Positions 47,967 through 61,183 are shown, numbered from the stretch's first letter. The stretch: 64,000 nt of DNA from Prostheceraeus crozeri (GCA_907163375.1 CAJQUW010016908.1:1-64000), one strand, 5' to 3'. Translations and numbers: made by a program. Notes: a model not told the origin generated them from the sequence alone.

Positions 47967-50008
47967 GTTTTGTCAGTCCAAATATGTGGATCATATTACG
48001 TAGACTTGTAACCGACATCTCTAGAAATAGATAATATAGCTGAATGTGTTCCAAATGCTGGTTAAGAGCTATTAAAGCAATTTCTAGAGATCAGTGAGTT
48101 ATTTCGGACGCAATAATTTAATATAAATTTTAGTAAATCACTCCTTCATTTGATAAAGTACACAGTTGATTGGTTTTTACTTACCAGTTTTCGGCAAGTC
48201 ATGACTTTTGTTTGTGGCTTTTGACTTAATGATAAGTTAATCATGAATGCACTAGTTTTCCACTAAAAATCCGTTCATAGATGTGATGTTTCGTCGTAAA
48301 TAAATCAAGTTTCTTTACTCTGAATTGACTTTTTCTTCGCTGTCATGTCACGTTATTTCTGTCGATCGCATTTTCCTTCTGCCAATATTTGTGTCCTAAT
48401 TTTTTTCGTTGCATTGCGCACTTGAGGTTTTGCAAGATGCACGAACCATTCACTTATTTTTATATTTGACAAAAAGACAGCCAGGTACTCTCTGCGTCAT
48501 GACAGCTGGTACAGGCGACTACGTGCCAAAACGGTGCGCTTCAAGAACTCTATCATCAGATGTGTCATGTAATACAATCTTTTGTGAATCTTTTGTATGA
48601 AGTGCAAAATAAAGAGATAATTATTATTTCATTTGCTTCATGCGTTCAATTGTGCTTTATTATTTAGCGACGCCACTCATAGTTTATGATTTGAACTATG
48701 AGCTCAATGACGTTCGAAAGGTCTCGAATGCATACTCGCAAATTACATTCTTCGCTTTTTAATTAGGTTTTTCCATCGAAAAACTGAAAGTTTGTCCATC
48801 ATTTCCCACAACAGCTAAATCAGGTCCATACTTTAGTCTATCCAAAGGTTGCCGCGACCTTGTGAAAGTGTTGGGTTGATTCTTAAACCTAAAACTCATT
48901 AATCGATAGTAGTATTGCTGATAAGATTCAATTTTTTTGTTTCCAATCGGCATAATTTCAGGTTTTCATTCGTTTTTCGCATTCGTTTAAGGTTCATTCA
49001 TCCAAGGCGAATAATTGTTTCTAAAAAAGAGTTGATTGAATATTGGAAGGTGTTTATGTGCACAAAATGACTTGTCATTCTCAATCATTTCGCTTTCATA
49101 AATTATATGTGATGCAATTTTGATAAGAACTTGATCTGAAAAAGGAAACAGAACTTTAGTGTCGCTTTGGCTTAGTAACGCAATGTATAAAAGAGATAAC
49201 AAACGGATAATCATGCCAGTCAATTTCCTTCAAATACTATGCTCGTTAAGAGATCATTGTGTAATCAGAAATCATCCACCTGGCCCGTAACAATACTCCT
49301 GCTCACAGTTACAAAGGTTTCTCGTTTCATCTTTTCAGTCAAAAAGTCTGATTCAATAGGATGAAGACCATGTGTATCTGTCTCATTCTAATGAAGCAAG
49401 CACTCGAGACTTCGAGGGGGTCCCAGATTAAAGAAAAACGTGGGAGGATTAGATGCTTATGGCGTCAATATTGGTCATAAAGCTTTTGACTGGATACAAA
49501 ACAAACAGATGTTTCACTCTTATTTTGATAGCTGTTGAAGTCAAATAAATGACTCACTACTTAGAGTGAAAATTAGTGAATATGCTGGTATGTGTCGAAG
49601 ATTCTAATTAATTCTAAATTTCATGCGCAGCATATTTTTCTCATTAGGCATTTAAACGGGATCGCACCCGTTTTAACCGAAATACACTTTAACTGAAATA
49701 CATTTCAACCGAAATATTGAGAAAGTTTATAAGAGGAGCCAAGGAGGTGCGGTATCTAATTGGCCTAAAACAATCGAATGAATAGGAGTGGCAGGTGACC
49801 ATATGCGGCTAAATTATTTTTTTGGTATGCGTCTTCTTTTGTTAACTTCGATTTTTCTGTTCTTGCTATCATGATTTCACTTGTTGTCTCATCTGCGTTC
49901 AATAAACGCTTATATAGTTAGATAGATAAAAGTAAGTGAAATACGTTTTTTTGTTTAAATGAATATGATCATTTCCTTGTGTGAAAGTTACCCAAAACAC
50001 ACAGGTCG
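47967..50008. other. No gene; small 17 bp repeats at 49670-49715
   Basis: Three tandem copies of a 16-17 bp unit (TTTAACCGAAATACA and variants) occur at about 49671-49716. Other frames are short and overlap on both strands. Confidence 0.4.
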
Positions 50009-50016
50009 GTATAGAG

Positions 50017-51330
50017 CAGTGTTGGGCAACCAAATTGGCATAGTGGGCCACTTAGAGTGGCCCGCGAACCCTCCTGCGGGCCATCGTCAGGAGACTCAGC
50101 AGGCCACTAACTTCATAAGACAGATGCCATTATACTGCACCTTTCATAAGCTCATAACAAGGACTGTTTGTCTATACGTGATATACGCCGTATAATGGCT
50201 GTATATGCCTACATGATAAAGTTGGACATGTACATATAGGTTAATTCGGATCATTTTCCTTTTCCCGCATCTTCAATAAAAAAACGAAAACTTTTATTTT
50301 AAACGTTCCATAGATAGCACTACTCAGTACTGGTATCGGGGTAATATCATTCATGATTATTTACTTATCTTTACTTTTTCTTTATTTATTTACTTATCTG
50401 CCAGACACCGACAGGCGACAGGTTTCACGTTATCGACCACTAACGACACGAAGTGGATTAAGTTCGAAATCTAAGTATAAGATGAGGAAGTTGTAGCTTC
50501 ACAAGGTCAGATTTTAGTAATTAGGTGTGCTCGTCGCAATGACTACTGTGTCTGCATGGGATGAAAGTTTAACCTCAAGGGATGACTTGAGCATTAACAA
50601 ACACTTTCATGCATACTGTGCTCTCTTGAGGAAATTTTGACCCGCACAATATTTTAGGACAATTGATCCCAAAGCGGCATAAATTTGTGATAAAAAAAGA
50701 GGAGATAAATGCGCTTCTAATGGCACCTCTGCCGACTTCGTACGATCCCGAGAACGCCCACAAATTGCATTCGAAAAAACATTTTTTTTCAAAAAAACTT
50801 CAATTTTGAAAATAATTCGAGCATGAAAGGGTTAATATGCTAAGAACAGATAAGCGAACAGACATTTGGCTGAGAGGATGTGAGGGAGCGAAAAAGATCA
50901 GTTATTTGCTTTTTTAGCATTGTACGCACCTTCTTTTCATCAGCAACTCGTTCTGCAGATCCTCCTTTACTGAAATACAGGATTTATTTACATTATGAAC
51001 TTTGCTAAACATCGGTATCTTGTTTAACATGATGTTTCTTTAGCTTTCGAAGTAGCCTATACTATTTCAATTCTAAGGTCAAAGTCGGAAATGTGCCACT
51101 TTCTCTAAAGTCAAAACCAATTGAAATGTGTATGCGGACCACTTTAAATGTAAGAAACAGCCACGGGCCACTCACAATGGGCTGGTGGCCAAAGTGGCCC
51201 GCGGGCCATGCGTTACCCACAGTAGTGCTGTTTTCGAAATTCGATTTCGATTTCGAAAACGTTTTTATAATTTCGATTTCGATTTCGAAAATGAAAGCTA
51301 GTTGCGAAAACAGCACTAACCCACAGCTAT
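50017..51330. mobile_element. Non-autonomous hAT element
   Basis: Starts CAGTGTTGGGCAACC at 50017; near the right end is GCGTTACCCACAG. Both ends carry subterminal TGGCCCGCG/GCGGGCCA motifs (50058-50085 and 51196-51208). It is flanked by GTATAGAG (50009-50016) and ATATAGAG (51331-51338), an 8-bp duplication with one change. No transposase inside. It is interrupted near its right end by a smaller MITE. Confidence 0.75.
51223..51318. mobile_element. 96 bp hAT-type MITE nested in the hAT element
   Basis: TAGTGCTGTTTTCG at the left is exactly inverted at the right (CGAAAACAGCACTA), and both sides are flanked by the 8-bp duplication ACCCACAG (51215-51222, 51319-51326). Inside are TTCGATTTCGATTTCGAAAA repeats. 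TIR style and 8-bp duplication fit hAT. Confidence 0.9.
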
Positions 51331-51338
51331 ATATAGAG

Positions 51339-52976
51339 ATAAAAATAAAAGGAAAACATCAAGATTGATATCTTTAGTTCGTCCAAGCTGTCGATTTCAA
51401 AACCAACAGAGAATTTTCCTTCCTGGACATTTTGTGTATCTGTGTTGTTTGCTAATGCTCATTTTACTCTTGTTGTCTGTTAAACATGAAACTGTTCTTG
51501 CAAAAAAGCAAGTGATAAATATTGCAATTCAAATGGGAATGAAGGAAGTGAATGAATTGAAATTATATTTGCAAAAGCATTTTGTGAGCACTATTTATGA
51601 AAAAAAGTCAGTTTGTTTTTACCAGGACTGGGCGCGAATGTTCGAATCCACCTGAACTGTGTATGCATTCTATTCAATTATGTTCCTGTTGTCTGGTCAT
51701 GTTTTTATGACAAATATGCAAGCTGTTATAACATATGCAACTTGCTTATGTCATTGACATGTGTCATTATAATGTCACATGCCTCATTGACCCTGAGGTT
51801 TCTTCAACGCTAATAATGCTTTTATCAAGCTTTGAAAGTTATCTCATAATGATTCGTTAGGACAATGTGCTTGCTTGTAAGACGTGATTGCGATAGTCAG
51901 TTGATCTGTCATTTTGGATCGTATCTATTTCAGATTGTTTCTTTGTTAAGCATTGTTTTTCTATAAACTTAAGTATTATTCATGCTGATTTGCATGTAGA
52001 TTTAGCGGATCAAACAAATGGTTTTATCATTACATCATCAATCGCCAATCGGTGTCAAGTCAAAATGGTCTTCGTGCAATGCAAAATGGTCTTGACAAAA
52101 CTGTCTGAGGAAACTTCTTCAACATTTTTCTCATTACCGCAAGAGTAAACAAGCACCATGTATAGGTGAACGAAGGTTCAAAGCAAAAAAATTGGCGAAG
52201 GCATGTCTTCATTCTCTCACAGTGACTGCAGATTGTTTACATTGTTTGTTTGTGTATTTTCGCGGCAATGAGAGAAAATGTTGAAGAGGTTTGAAAACCA
52301 ACTATTTAACCTATTTGAATAAAACTTACTTATTCGCACTCCTTACATCGCAGGGTTTCTGAAGATGCCAAACATGAACATTTTTGATTAAAAAGTGAGA
52401 ATATAACATTTTCAGTCAAAAGCGTCATGGCTTTGTGATAACTTCACGGTATCACTGATTTTTCCTTGTTCACCGATTTTGATGATCAGTATATCAAAAG
52501 AGAGCTCAGAAAATGCTCGTTCTCCCCGTGTCTTTTTCATTACCATACTGACATGCTTTCTTATTGATAAATTGCAATTTGTAAATTAAGTGATTTTCAT
52601 ATTTTAAGCACTGCTCAGGAAATACATTAACGGATGTAAGACAATCATGGCTCATTTTGATGTTGAGCATGCAGGCTCTCGAATGATGCATGGCACGATG
52701 ATGTGCGACAGGACTGGAAGACATGAGCATCGATTGAATTTCTGCAAAATTTATGTGGTCCTCTTTTTATGATCAGTTCTGTTGATAATCAATATTATTA
52801 CAATGTATTTACAAATAATTGAGGGAAATTGAAGAAATATCGAATCACTCTTAATGTTGTTTTATTTCAGTTTGATAGTAGGACAAATCTTTCGGTCAAG
52901 GCTTCTTTTATGCTGTCAGAGTAGTCATCAGCAAGAAGTGATTCCCTTTATTTTATCAAAATGAATGTTTAGTGTT
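51339..52976. other. No gene seen
   Basis: A frame at 51365-51655 has a hydrophobic stretch (LCCLLMLILLLLSV) but no start context, introns or family that I can support. Confidence 0.35.
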
Positions 52977-53110
52977 CTGAGCACCTATGATCAGCAAAGA
53001 TATCATTTTATTTTTGAAATGATATCACTTTACGAATTTTATAAAATGATATAAAACGATACCATTTTATTTTTTTATAATGAAAATATGCCAATTTTTA
53101 ATGAAATATA

Positions 53111-53251
53111 CGTGGTGTGATCCAAAATGTCCCGGACTAACCTACTTGCAGATAACCTGTGATAACGAATACTACTTCAGATATAAATTTAGGTCTTTAA
53201 GGCATGAGAAATATGGTTGCCGAAATTTTTCCGGTCAGTTTTCTATTTTTT
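53111..53251 (+). repeat. Left 141 bp TIR of mariner
   Basis: Inverse of 54707-54847; two differences seen (near 53183 and 53218). Confidence 0.9.
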
Positions 53252-53407
53252 CAAAATTTTCAAACATTTTTGTCTGAATTTCAAGATTTTCCTATAAATT
53301 CTAGCGATTTAGAATTAATATATTTAGATTAACTTGACAGTTAAGCTATCACTAATAACCTGACTAATAATTAACGGAAAAACAAATGTTTTGTTCCAGA
53401 AAACAGT

Positions 53408-54463
53408 TTACTTTTCAATGTATGAGCCGTTAGCATTCGTCACTTTTTGCCAACGAAGTCTCAATTCACAAAAAGCTTTATGAAAAAATTCCGGTGTCAA
53501 AGAATCAAAAAACTCAGTAACTGCATCCCGCAGTTCAACTGGCGATTCAAAATGGTGTCCACGAAGATGCTTTTTGAGGAATCTAAACAGATAGAAGTCA
53601 CTTGGGGCCAAGTCAGGTGAATAAGGAGGATGGCTCAATAGTTGAAATCCGTTTCTCGTTAAGGCATTGGTTGTCTCCTGCGAGGTGTGAATCGGAGCAT
53701 TGTCATGAAGCAAGTAGAGGGGAATGTTTCGTGGCTTTCTTATTTTCTTCCTCGCTTCAGATAACAGATTGGAATAATATTCGCTATTGATTCTTACTCC
53801 TTTATCCGCAAAGTCAACCAGTTGGATTCCCGAAGCGTTCCAAAAGACCGTCAGCATCAACGACCGGCGATGTGATGTTCCGGATCGCATTTTCAAAGGG
53901 GCAGACTCGCCTGATTTTCGCCACTCTGCAGATTCTCGCTTACTTTGAGGCAGATACAAACTTAAAGGTGTTTCATCCTCTGTAAGGATGCAGTTCAGAA
54001 ACTGATCTCCGTGCATTTCGAGGAGATCCAAATTTGACTGTGCCGCCAGAAGTCTGTTCTCCTTCATTTCAGGTGACAGAAACTTCGGTACGAAACGTGA
54101 TGCCAGTTTGCGATATCCAAGTCTTTCGATGATGTCATGACAGGAGTGATAACTGATTCGCAACTCTCTTGACAACTCACGGATGGTTATCCTTCTGTGT
54201 GCTGTAATCACTTCATCGCACTGACTCGATTTCTCTTCCGGAATCTCCTGCGGCCGACCAACAGTTGAAAAATCTTGCTCCACAGATTGTCTTCCGCGTT
54301 TAAATTCGCTTATCCAGAAATAAGCAGTAGTTCTCGATGGAGCTTTGCTTCCATATGCCAGGCTTAATTCCTTTAGAATGTCACCATTAGCGAAGCCGCG
54401 GATCAGGAGGTATCGTATCACACTGCGATATTCGACTGAAGACACGCTTGTCACATCCATCAT
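53408..54463 (-). CDS. Mariner transposase, full-length ORF (351 aa)
   Basis: The ORF begins with ATGATG at 54463, about 240 bp inside the right TIR, and runs 351 codons without a break, the usual mariner length. Residues ~10-110 form the paired helix-turn-helix DNA-binding region (YRSVIRYLLIRGFANGDI; ITIRELSRELRISYHSCHDI). The catalytic domain has Asp163 in LTEDET, Asp254 in LLHDNAPIHTS and Asp289 in YSPDLAPSDFYLF; 34 residues lie between the last two, the DD34D signature of mariner. The text after the first Asp (EDETPLSLYLPQSK) differs from the commoner GDEKW form. The linker motif is partly visible as GRPQEI. With matching TIRs and TA flanks this could be an active or recently active copy. 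Confidence 0.93.
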   Translation of the reverse strand: MMDVTSVSSVEYRSVIRYLLIRGFANGDILKELSLAYGSKAPSRTTAYFWISEFKRGRQSVEQDFSTVGRPQEIPEEKSSQCDEVITAHRRITIRELSRELRISYHSCHDIIERLGYRKLASRFVPKFLSPEMKENRLLAAQSNLDLLEMHGDQFLNCILTEDETPLSLYLPQSKRESAEWRKSGESAPLKMRSGTSHRRSLMLTVFWNASGIQLVDFADKGVRINSEYYSNLLSEARKKIRKPRNIPLYLLHDNAPIHTSQETTNALTRNGFQLLSHPPYSPDLAPSDFYLFRFLKKHLRGHHFESPVELRDAVTEFFDSLTPEFFHKAFCELRLRWQKVTNANGSYIEK

Positions 54464-54706
54464 GAAAACTGATAGAACAAAGAACCATCGTTGACACGGA
54501 TTTCTTAATGAATGCGTGCTGAATGAACTTTACTGATTGATATCGTAACACATGAAGCAATTAACAAAAGACGTGCAATATTCATGGAAAGATATCCGTC
54601 AAATAAGGTACAAATCAAAATCAATCTAACTATAACAATAAGACAAATCGGATCTCGATCAATTCAGAAAATACAGAAATTCATGTTAAAATGTAAAAAT
54701 ATTTTT

Positions 54707-54847
54707 AAAAAATAGAAAACTGACCGGAAAAATTTCGGCGACCATATTTCTCATGCCTTAAAGACCTAAATTTACATCTGAAGTAGTATTCGTTATCACA
54801 GGTTATCTGCAAGTAGGTTAGTCCGGGACATTTTGGATCACACCACG
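54707..54847 (-). repeat. Right 141 bp TIR of mariner
   Basis: Inverse of 53111-53251. Confidence 0.9.
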
Positions 54848-55736
54848 TACGTAGGCCTGCACCGTAAATAGATCTAGTCATATGAATATTTCGATTTGCA
54901 CTGCTATCATGCTACTTTTACTTACTGCTCTTAGCAATGAAGTTAAAATTAGATTGCATGCAGCATCGATATATTCCAAATAATGGAAGCAGTTTAGTCA
55001 TACAAAGCTTCTTGTATATCAAAACTTAGGTAGGGCCTATGGCCTATGCATTAGACATCGCAAGTTTTGATTTAAACCTTATACACTAGAATTACAAACA
55101 TACCTACAATATGCAGTTGGTTAGGCCAACAGTGTTTAAAGTACGAAGAAAGGCTAAAGGTATTCAGATTACAGTCAAGACTTCAAAAACATCAAGAAAG
55201 TTATTAGTGAGTTCAATGTTCAACCATAGGCCTCCTGGAAGGCTGAAGTAAACAGCAATATATGAGGTATACACTGTACATGTAGAGCTAATCCCAGAAA
55301 AAGGCGGTCTTTATTAACCAAAATCTCAATTATCCAAGTCCGAAATGTCGAGATTTGACCATACTCGAATTTCCAAATTTCAAAGCCTCGTTTACATATT
55401 ACAAATAATTCATTCATAAGCTTGCATTATACTCGTATTATAGAAACTAAGACTAGTCAGAAAAAATAAATTCAAACATGTGTTTTTAAACTAGCATTGT
55501 TTGACAATCTGTGTGATAGACAGACTGACAGAAAATAGCCTGTTGCTCTTCTCTACATGGATCAACCAGTGGCGAAGGACATGGGTAGAACAAATGAAAG
55601 AGACAAAATTTGCTTCAATATATTTTTGATATATATTTTGTTTCAAAAAATTTTTGATACATCATTTTATACCATTTTCAAAAATAAAATGATATAGAAT
55701 GATATCATTTCATCATTGCCGATCTTTGCTGAGCAC

Positions 55737-57908
55737 TTTCGCGACCTCTCATCACGAGGAATATGACCGTTGTGATATTAACACATGGGTATGAAAGCTA
55801 CAGAATATCAGTTCAAGTAATGTCAATTCACATCGTAGACAATTACTGACGTCACCCCATCGACTAGAGTAAAAGTAGAATACTACAAAGTATTCTGAGT
55901 CATAAGCAGAAATGCATCAAATGTCATAAGAAAAATATATATAAAGGAAAGACTATGATAAATTGAAATAATAAGTAGATTAAATAATAACTAAACCCAT
56001 AGCATGGAAGTATTGCCATGACCAAGGAAGGCAATGCTTCATATCCTTTTCTGCTCAAAAGGTTGGACGTTTGTAGGACATGCAGAAGGAGTCTCAAATT
56101 GACAAATGAAAAGAAAACATTGACAAACTTAAAATACAAAAATGAATGATAAGTTGTCGATCCCTGATAATTCGAGCATGTTCGCAAAAGCTGGGATGTG
56201 CGTGCATGTATTTTTAGCTGTATTCTTGTGGCAATAAATCTTTACATTTCAGCTGCTAATGTCTCCGCTACTTTTAAGACACAAGAATTCATCAAGTTGG
56301 TCATCTTTTACTGAGCATTTTAGATATCAGCTGCAATTAGTGTTGGTGACTGCATTTGAGTGAATGAGATGAACAGAACAAAAAATTAAAAGTTTGTTTG
56401 ATAGCTATTGTAAACAAGCAGGTGTGTTTTGGCAAGAGTGTCTCTGTTCCCATCATTCCATTGAGTTGTCACACTATGGTGCTTCATAATCTCTTGAAAG
56501 TGCAGACGTGATATGAAGCCTCTCATTCATTTTTCAATTATGTAACCTCCTTCATCCTTTGTAAACTAAATGATGATTCAGGCTTGACTAAGTTGTGCAC
56601 TCAGTCGATCTTCGGTAAAAATGACGAATAAATGTTCCGTGGAAATGATGATCAGTTAAAATGTAACCAAGGTTGTGTGGCTATCAACTTCAGGTTTGAC
56701 TGAGTTGTGCGCTATTCTGTGTAACTCCTTGAAAATGACCATCAGATAATATGTGTTTTGATTAGAATGTGCACAGATAGTCCTTAAAAGAATACATCAA
56801 CTCTGCTGACAGAATTTCTTAGTACACGCATATTGAGCATAGCTTGATGAAGAAGTTGCCACAGGAATTTAAGGTATGTTCGAGACCATTTTTTAAATAC
56901 ATTCTCAGGTGTAAGTTCTCATTATGGTTTCGAAAATGACCTTATTCAACTAGCTCCTCAATTAAACATTTAGAAAAGTATAGTGATTTAACATACAGAC
57001 TCTTGAAACTTTAACTTAAGTTTCGAATCATTCGAATATTGATTGAAACTTACATAAGGGCTTGGAAAAGTACGTTTCTTTTTGGCAAAAGAAAAGAAAA
57101 CATTGACAAACTTAAAACACAAAAATGAATGATAAGTTTTAGCTTAATTATAGTTTATGATTTTAGATAATATTATGAACTTAGATTATCAGTAATAATT
57201 TTTTGCTTCGAAAATCAAGCAATTTATATCGACAGCAAACGCAAATGCAGCAGTTGTAAGACTCAACTGAACTCATCACCATGCACATTTAGAAATGATT
57301 TTCTTTATTATTTCATTCTTCTTTACAGTGCAAATGCTGTTTTATTTAAAATCTGACGATTCTGCCCGAGTGAACACTACATTGAGTCCTTTATATGAAT
57401 GCGTACTGATTTTCTTTATTTATAAGCAATTGTATTGATTATTTCTTCGCTCGCAAGTAGACGTGAGATGATTTATTTAGTCGATTTTTCATAATAGAAA
57501 GATGTCCTCAGACCTGAACAATTTAATTACAGAAGCTCCTTAGCAGCTATAGCTTATGCGTTTCTCTGCTCTGCAATCTTCATAATTTCTCGTAGGTAGA
57601 TGATAATTGAAATTAAGTCTTGAAGTTAATTTATGACATGCATGTCCCATAAATGATCCACTCGGATGACGCAGAAGAGGGATAGATGTGATGAAACCTT
57701 CGTTCGTGTGGAATTTTTGACGATTGCATGCAAATGTATAAAAGTTGGCTATTTGTCTGGGTACAATTTTTAATGTCAGTATAGCAACTAAGATGTAAAA
57801 ATTCTCCACATTTTACTCAAGGCCTATTATATAAAATGTTAATATGTAAAACGTTGACAGGCCTTCAGCGTCCAGTGCCTTCTTTGGTCGGTCTTACACT
57901 ATCTTAAC
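55737..57908. other. No gene seen
   Basis: AT-rich DNA. At 57860-57882 is a half-arm related to the hairpin repeat at 34.5 kb. A short direct repeat occurs (AAAAGAAAACATTGACAAACTTAAAA near 56107 and 57090, given here in part). Confidence 0.4.
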
Positions 57909-58025
57909 CAGCGTTGCCACCGCTGCGCGGTTCCGCGCAGCTGCGCGGATGAGGGGTTTGAGCTGCGCGTGTGCGGAACCTGCGCGGATGGACCTGAATC
58001 TCCGCGGATCAAGGTCTCAGAAAAT
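57909..58025 (+). mobile_element. Single GC-rich hAT-like terminus
   Basis: CAGCGTTGCCACCGCTGCGC starts at 57909 and is followed by several GCGCGG/CCGCGC palindromes to about 58010. CAGCGTTGCC is typical of hAT ends. No matching opposite end was seen in the window, so the element is truncated or its end has decayed. Confidence 0.4.
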
Positions 58026-61017
58026 ATTCTTCTGTTTGGTGTTGTAAATTTAGAAGAGATGTTTTTGGAAATTCCGATAGCTTATTTCTTAGAAATGCAT
58101 GTATGCAATTAAACATTTTCTTCTACAAGAAGTGCTACTGTGACTTATTTAATTTGATTCAAGTTCTAGGCTATCGATCTATCTAGGCTTGTAAGCCTAT
58201 TGCTGAAAGTGACATTGATTTGATGTCCGAATTTTCTAACTAGTATTTGTGAGCTACATCTATTGGGATATTTTGTTGAGGTTAAAATAACGTATTTTCA
58301 TTTCCTCATGATAATAATAATAACTTATTTTGAGCTCTAAACAAAATTAGCGCGGAGCCTGTTATCGATGTGGTTGAGATAAAATGGTCATTCATATCAA
58401 TTAACTCAAAAGAAACAAATAGGTCGATATATTTCTTAATTGGCTCACGTGCTCGGAAGTCAGGTTATGTGACTGTTAAAACGCTTTGTATCTGCTCATA
58501 TGCTTTAATCATCGTATAGAGCATCATAATTATAGGCGTTTGATTATTCATTGCTTATCATAGTATTGAGATTTTATTTAACAACATGAATATTCTATAG
58601 CCTGTGAAATTTATCTCACCTATACTAGATAATTTGCATACTGACATTTTTATAATAAGATGATATTATCCGTAAAAATTGTTACTACTGAAACAAATTT
58701 GCTTTTTATTTCTATAAAATCTAGACCAGATTACAAACAAGTTTATCGATACCTTCAACTTTTTTTTAAATCAGAGCTTGAGGGAAGAGGACGAGCCTAT
58801 ACACCACAGGTGTCCTTGAGCAGAATATCAAAGGCAAAAAAATAGAGAAGAAAGGAAAGTGGGTTATGACGAATGAATATAACAGCTATATAACTAAATA
58901 ACTTCACTCATTAATCAGAAATGAAGTAATAATGAAGTACCTGTGCTTATCGCCTTAGATGCTAATGTCAAGACTCTCTTTTCAAGTTCTCTATTCAATT
59001 TCTATTTCCTTATTAATGTGAATATGGATGTAGATATCTTGAATTACCTACTGAAGTTGTGATATGCACTGTATGTAAATGTCAGTATGTATGTATATCG
59101 TTGTTTTTTTAATTTTTTAAAGAAAACAGGCAGTTATATTAGTGACAGTCAATTCTGCATCTTTCTTCATGTCAAGGTAGCAGCTTGGCTATCTATCACT
59201 TCCCCCTTTTATCGAATTATGCTGTTTCCTATTTTTTCACATTTCGATAATTAGATAACCGCTCCTTAATTTAGTCGAGATTTTTTTAGTGGTCTTTGTT
59301 TACCTTTATTTCTGTTAGAAAACACTTCGTTAAATAAATGAAGTGAGTGACATTACGATAATTTTTTAATATCGATTGTGTAGTTATTTTCGCTGGCAAT
59401 AATGAAATACATATCATCATCTATGGTTTCAATTTCTACGGCTATTGGTAAAAGATTAAATGCTCTATTCAGTGGCGTGTTCTACTAGCTCTCATCATAT
59501 TTAATTTTTTGCATGGAAATTATGATTATTTACTTAACATTTTGCATTGAGCATCAATATTCTATTTTTTATTCGCGTAAATATTTTTAAAAAATGCACC
59601 TTTATATTCGTTCAATTCCATTTTCTCCGATGTTGAACTATTCCAAAGTCAACTACATTCTCACTAGATGTAGGAGCAGCTAAAATTTGCTTTTATAATT
59701 TCTTTTGATCCGTTGCCTCTAGCTGCACAATTTTGAAATGCCAAAATCAATGAATTTGCTAATAAACCCCTGCAAAGGAAATTTTAATTGTTCAAGACTG
59801 GACATTAGTGTATTCTTTTCTAGCTTAAAAGCGTTATTATGTTCATCATTAGAACATGTGTTTTATCCAAATTCTCACTCTGTCATGATCAAGATATATT
59901 ATGAGATAATGTTTGATTTCTTTCGCTATGCATATTCTCAGATGTTTTATTATTTCTCATGATCAACATAAAGTTATAAAGTCAAGTATAGCTTTATATT
60001 ATGCACCACATTCGGTTGCACATGTGAGTGAGTAGCACTTTTACAGTGAGTTTGCTGTCTATCGTTTCAAGTAAGTAGTTATTGAGCAAAGCTTCAAAGT
60101 TAAATGTTAATGCTTTCACCGAATGTGTGAAGAAAGATCATTTGTGCAACATGGCTATTAAGCCGGCCAAGAACAATAGAGGAAAGTTTACTAAATGACT
60201 TTTACCAATAGCTATTCTCTTGCTCGAATGTGATTTTAACAGAAAGTGCAACCAGAATTTAACCATAAACTGATTGATTGAGGAATACTCAGTCCAAACA
60301 ACGCGGTATTTAAGCCACTGCTCATTCTTTGTTTAACTACTTTTAATTGTGGAATGAAACTTGTTGCGTCTCGAAACGTCAGTACGGTTCAACAACTGAA
60401 ATATTATTAACCTTTCATTGATGAGTTTGTAATGAATTTTTGAGTTGAATTTTGATTCTGCCACGGCTTGTATTGACTGAATTGATTTGTACCCTGTCGT
60501 TACTTCTGAAGCTATCAATGTCATAGCATGATCAATAACAATATAATTCATGATTATCTGTGTCCAATGTCATCCTGGTCACTATGGTCAGTATTGTAGT
60601 AAATTAAATTATTTAAGAATTATCTCAAGCTTTATGGCTTTTGACTTTGGCCTACAAATGATGTTTTCATAAATTAAAATTTTGACTGCTCTATCACATT
60701 AGTGTAGGTAGACTAAAGTGCATCAGTATCAACCTGATGCTAGATCGATACATTTTTCTAAACACAAGAAGGACAATTGTCATTTCTTTGTAACAGACAG
60801 TCATTTTGTTATCATGTTTTGTTAACCTGCCTGCAGCTGTGCGATAGACCGTCACGCTTTTTGATAACGTAAATATCACTTCCTCTATTGTCCGAATTAT
60901 TACGTCAGATTAGTTCAGCACAACCAAACATGTCTGGAAATATCATTTCTCGCATTGGATTGATGATTCGTCAAATAATTTAATTCGGTCTTAAAGGCTT
61001 TTGATAACAACGGACTT
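58026..61017. other. No gene seen; upstream flank of the 61.2 kb gene
   Basis: AT-rich, no supported coding region. The last part may contain the promoter or a 5' exon of the gene at 61184, but I see no definite elements. Confidence 0.35.
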
Positions 61018-61183
61018 ATGAGAAGACATTATTATCAACAATTGCCTCGCGAATGGTCACTGACTGGTCTGCTTCTACGTAACCAATCGTATTCATTTCT
61101 TGAGCGCACGGACTGCCTGAATCAAGAGTTATATTCGTCGCGGTTTTACGGGTCTTCACATTTGATTTCTGCAGCACGACGGA

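Larger units (their letters stand above)
53111..54847 (-). mobile_element. Mariner transposon, apparently intact
   Basis: It lies between TA dinucleotides (53109-53110, 54848-54849). TIRs are 141 bp (53111-53251 and 54707-54847), differing at two positions that I saw. Ends begin CGTGGTGTGATCCAAAATGT. One uninterrupted transposase ORF is on the minus strand. TIRs of 141 bp are long for mariner (usually about 30 bp). Confidence 0.95.
52985..55728. mobile_element. hAT-like element with perfect 8-bp TSD, split by mariner
   Basis: CTGAGCAC at 52977-52984 recurs exactly at 55729-55736. The ends are CTATGATCAGCAAAGAT (left) and, inverted, CAAAGATCGGCAATGAT (right), 13 of 17 matching. Both ends continue with AT-rich palindromic TGATATCATTTTA sequence. 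Without the mariner the element is about 1.0 kb and has no ORF. An 8-bp duplication points to hAT or a similar superfamily. Confidence 0.7.

Noticed and set aside
51365-51655. 96-codon frame with a hydrophobic stretch
   Set aside because: AT-rich DNA easily gives such frames; no start context or homology.
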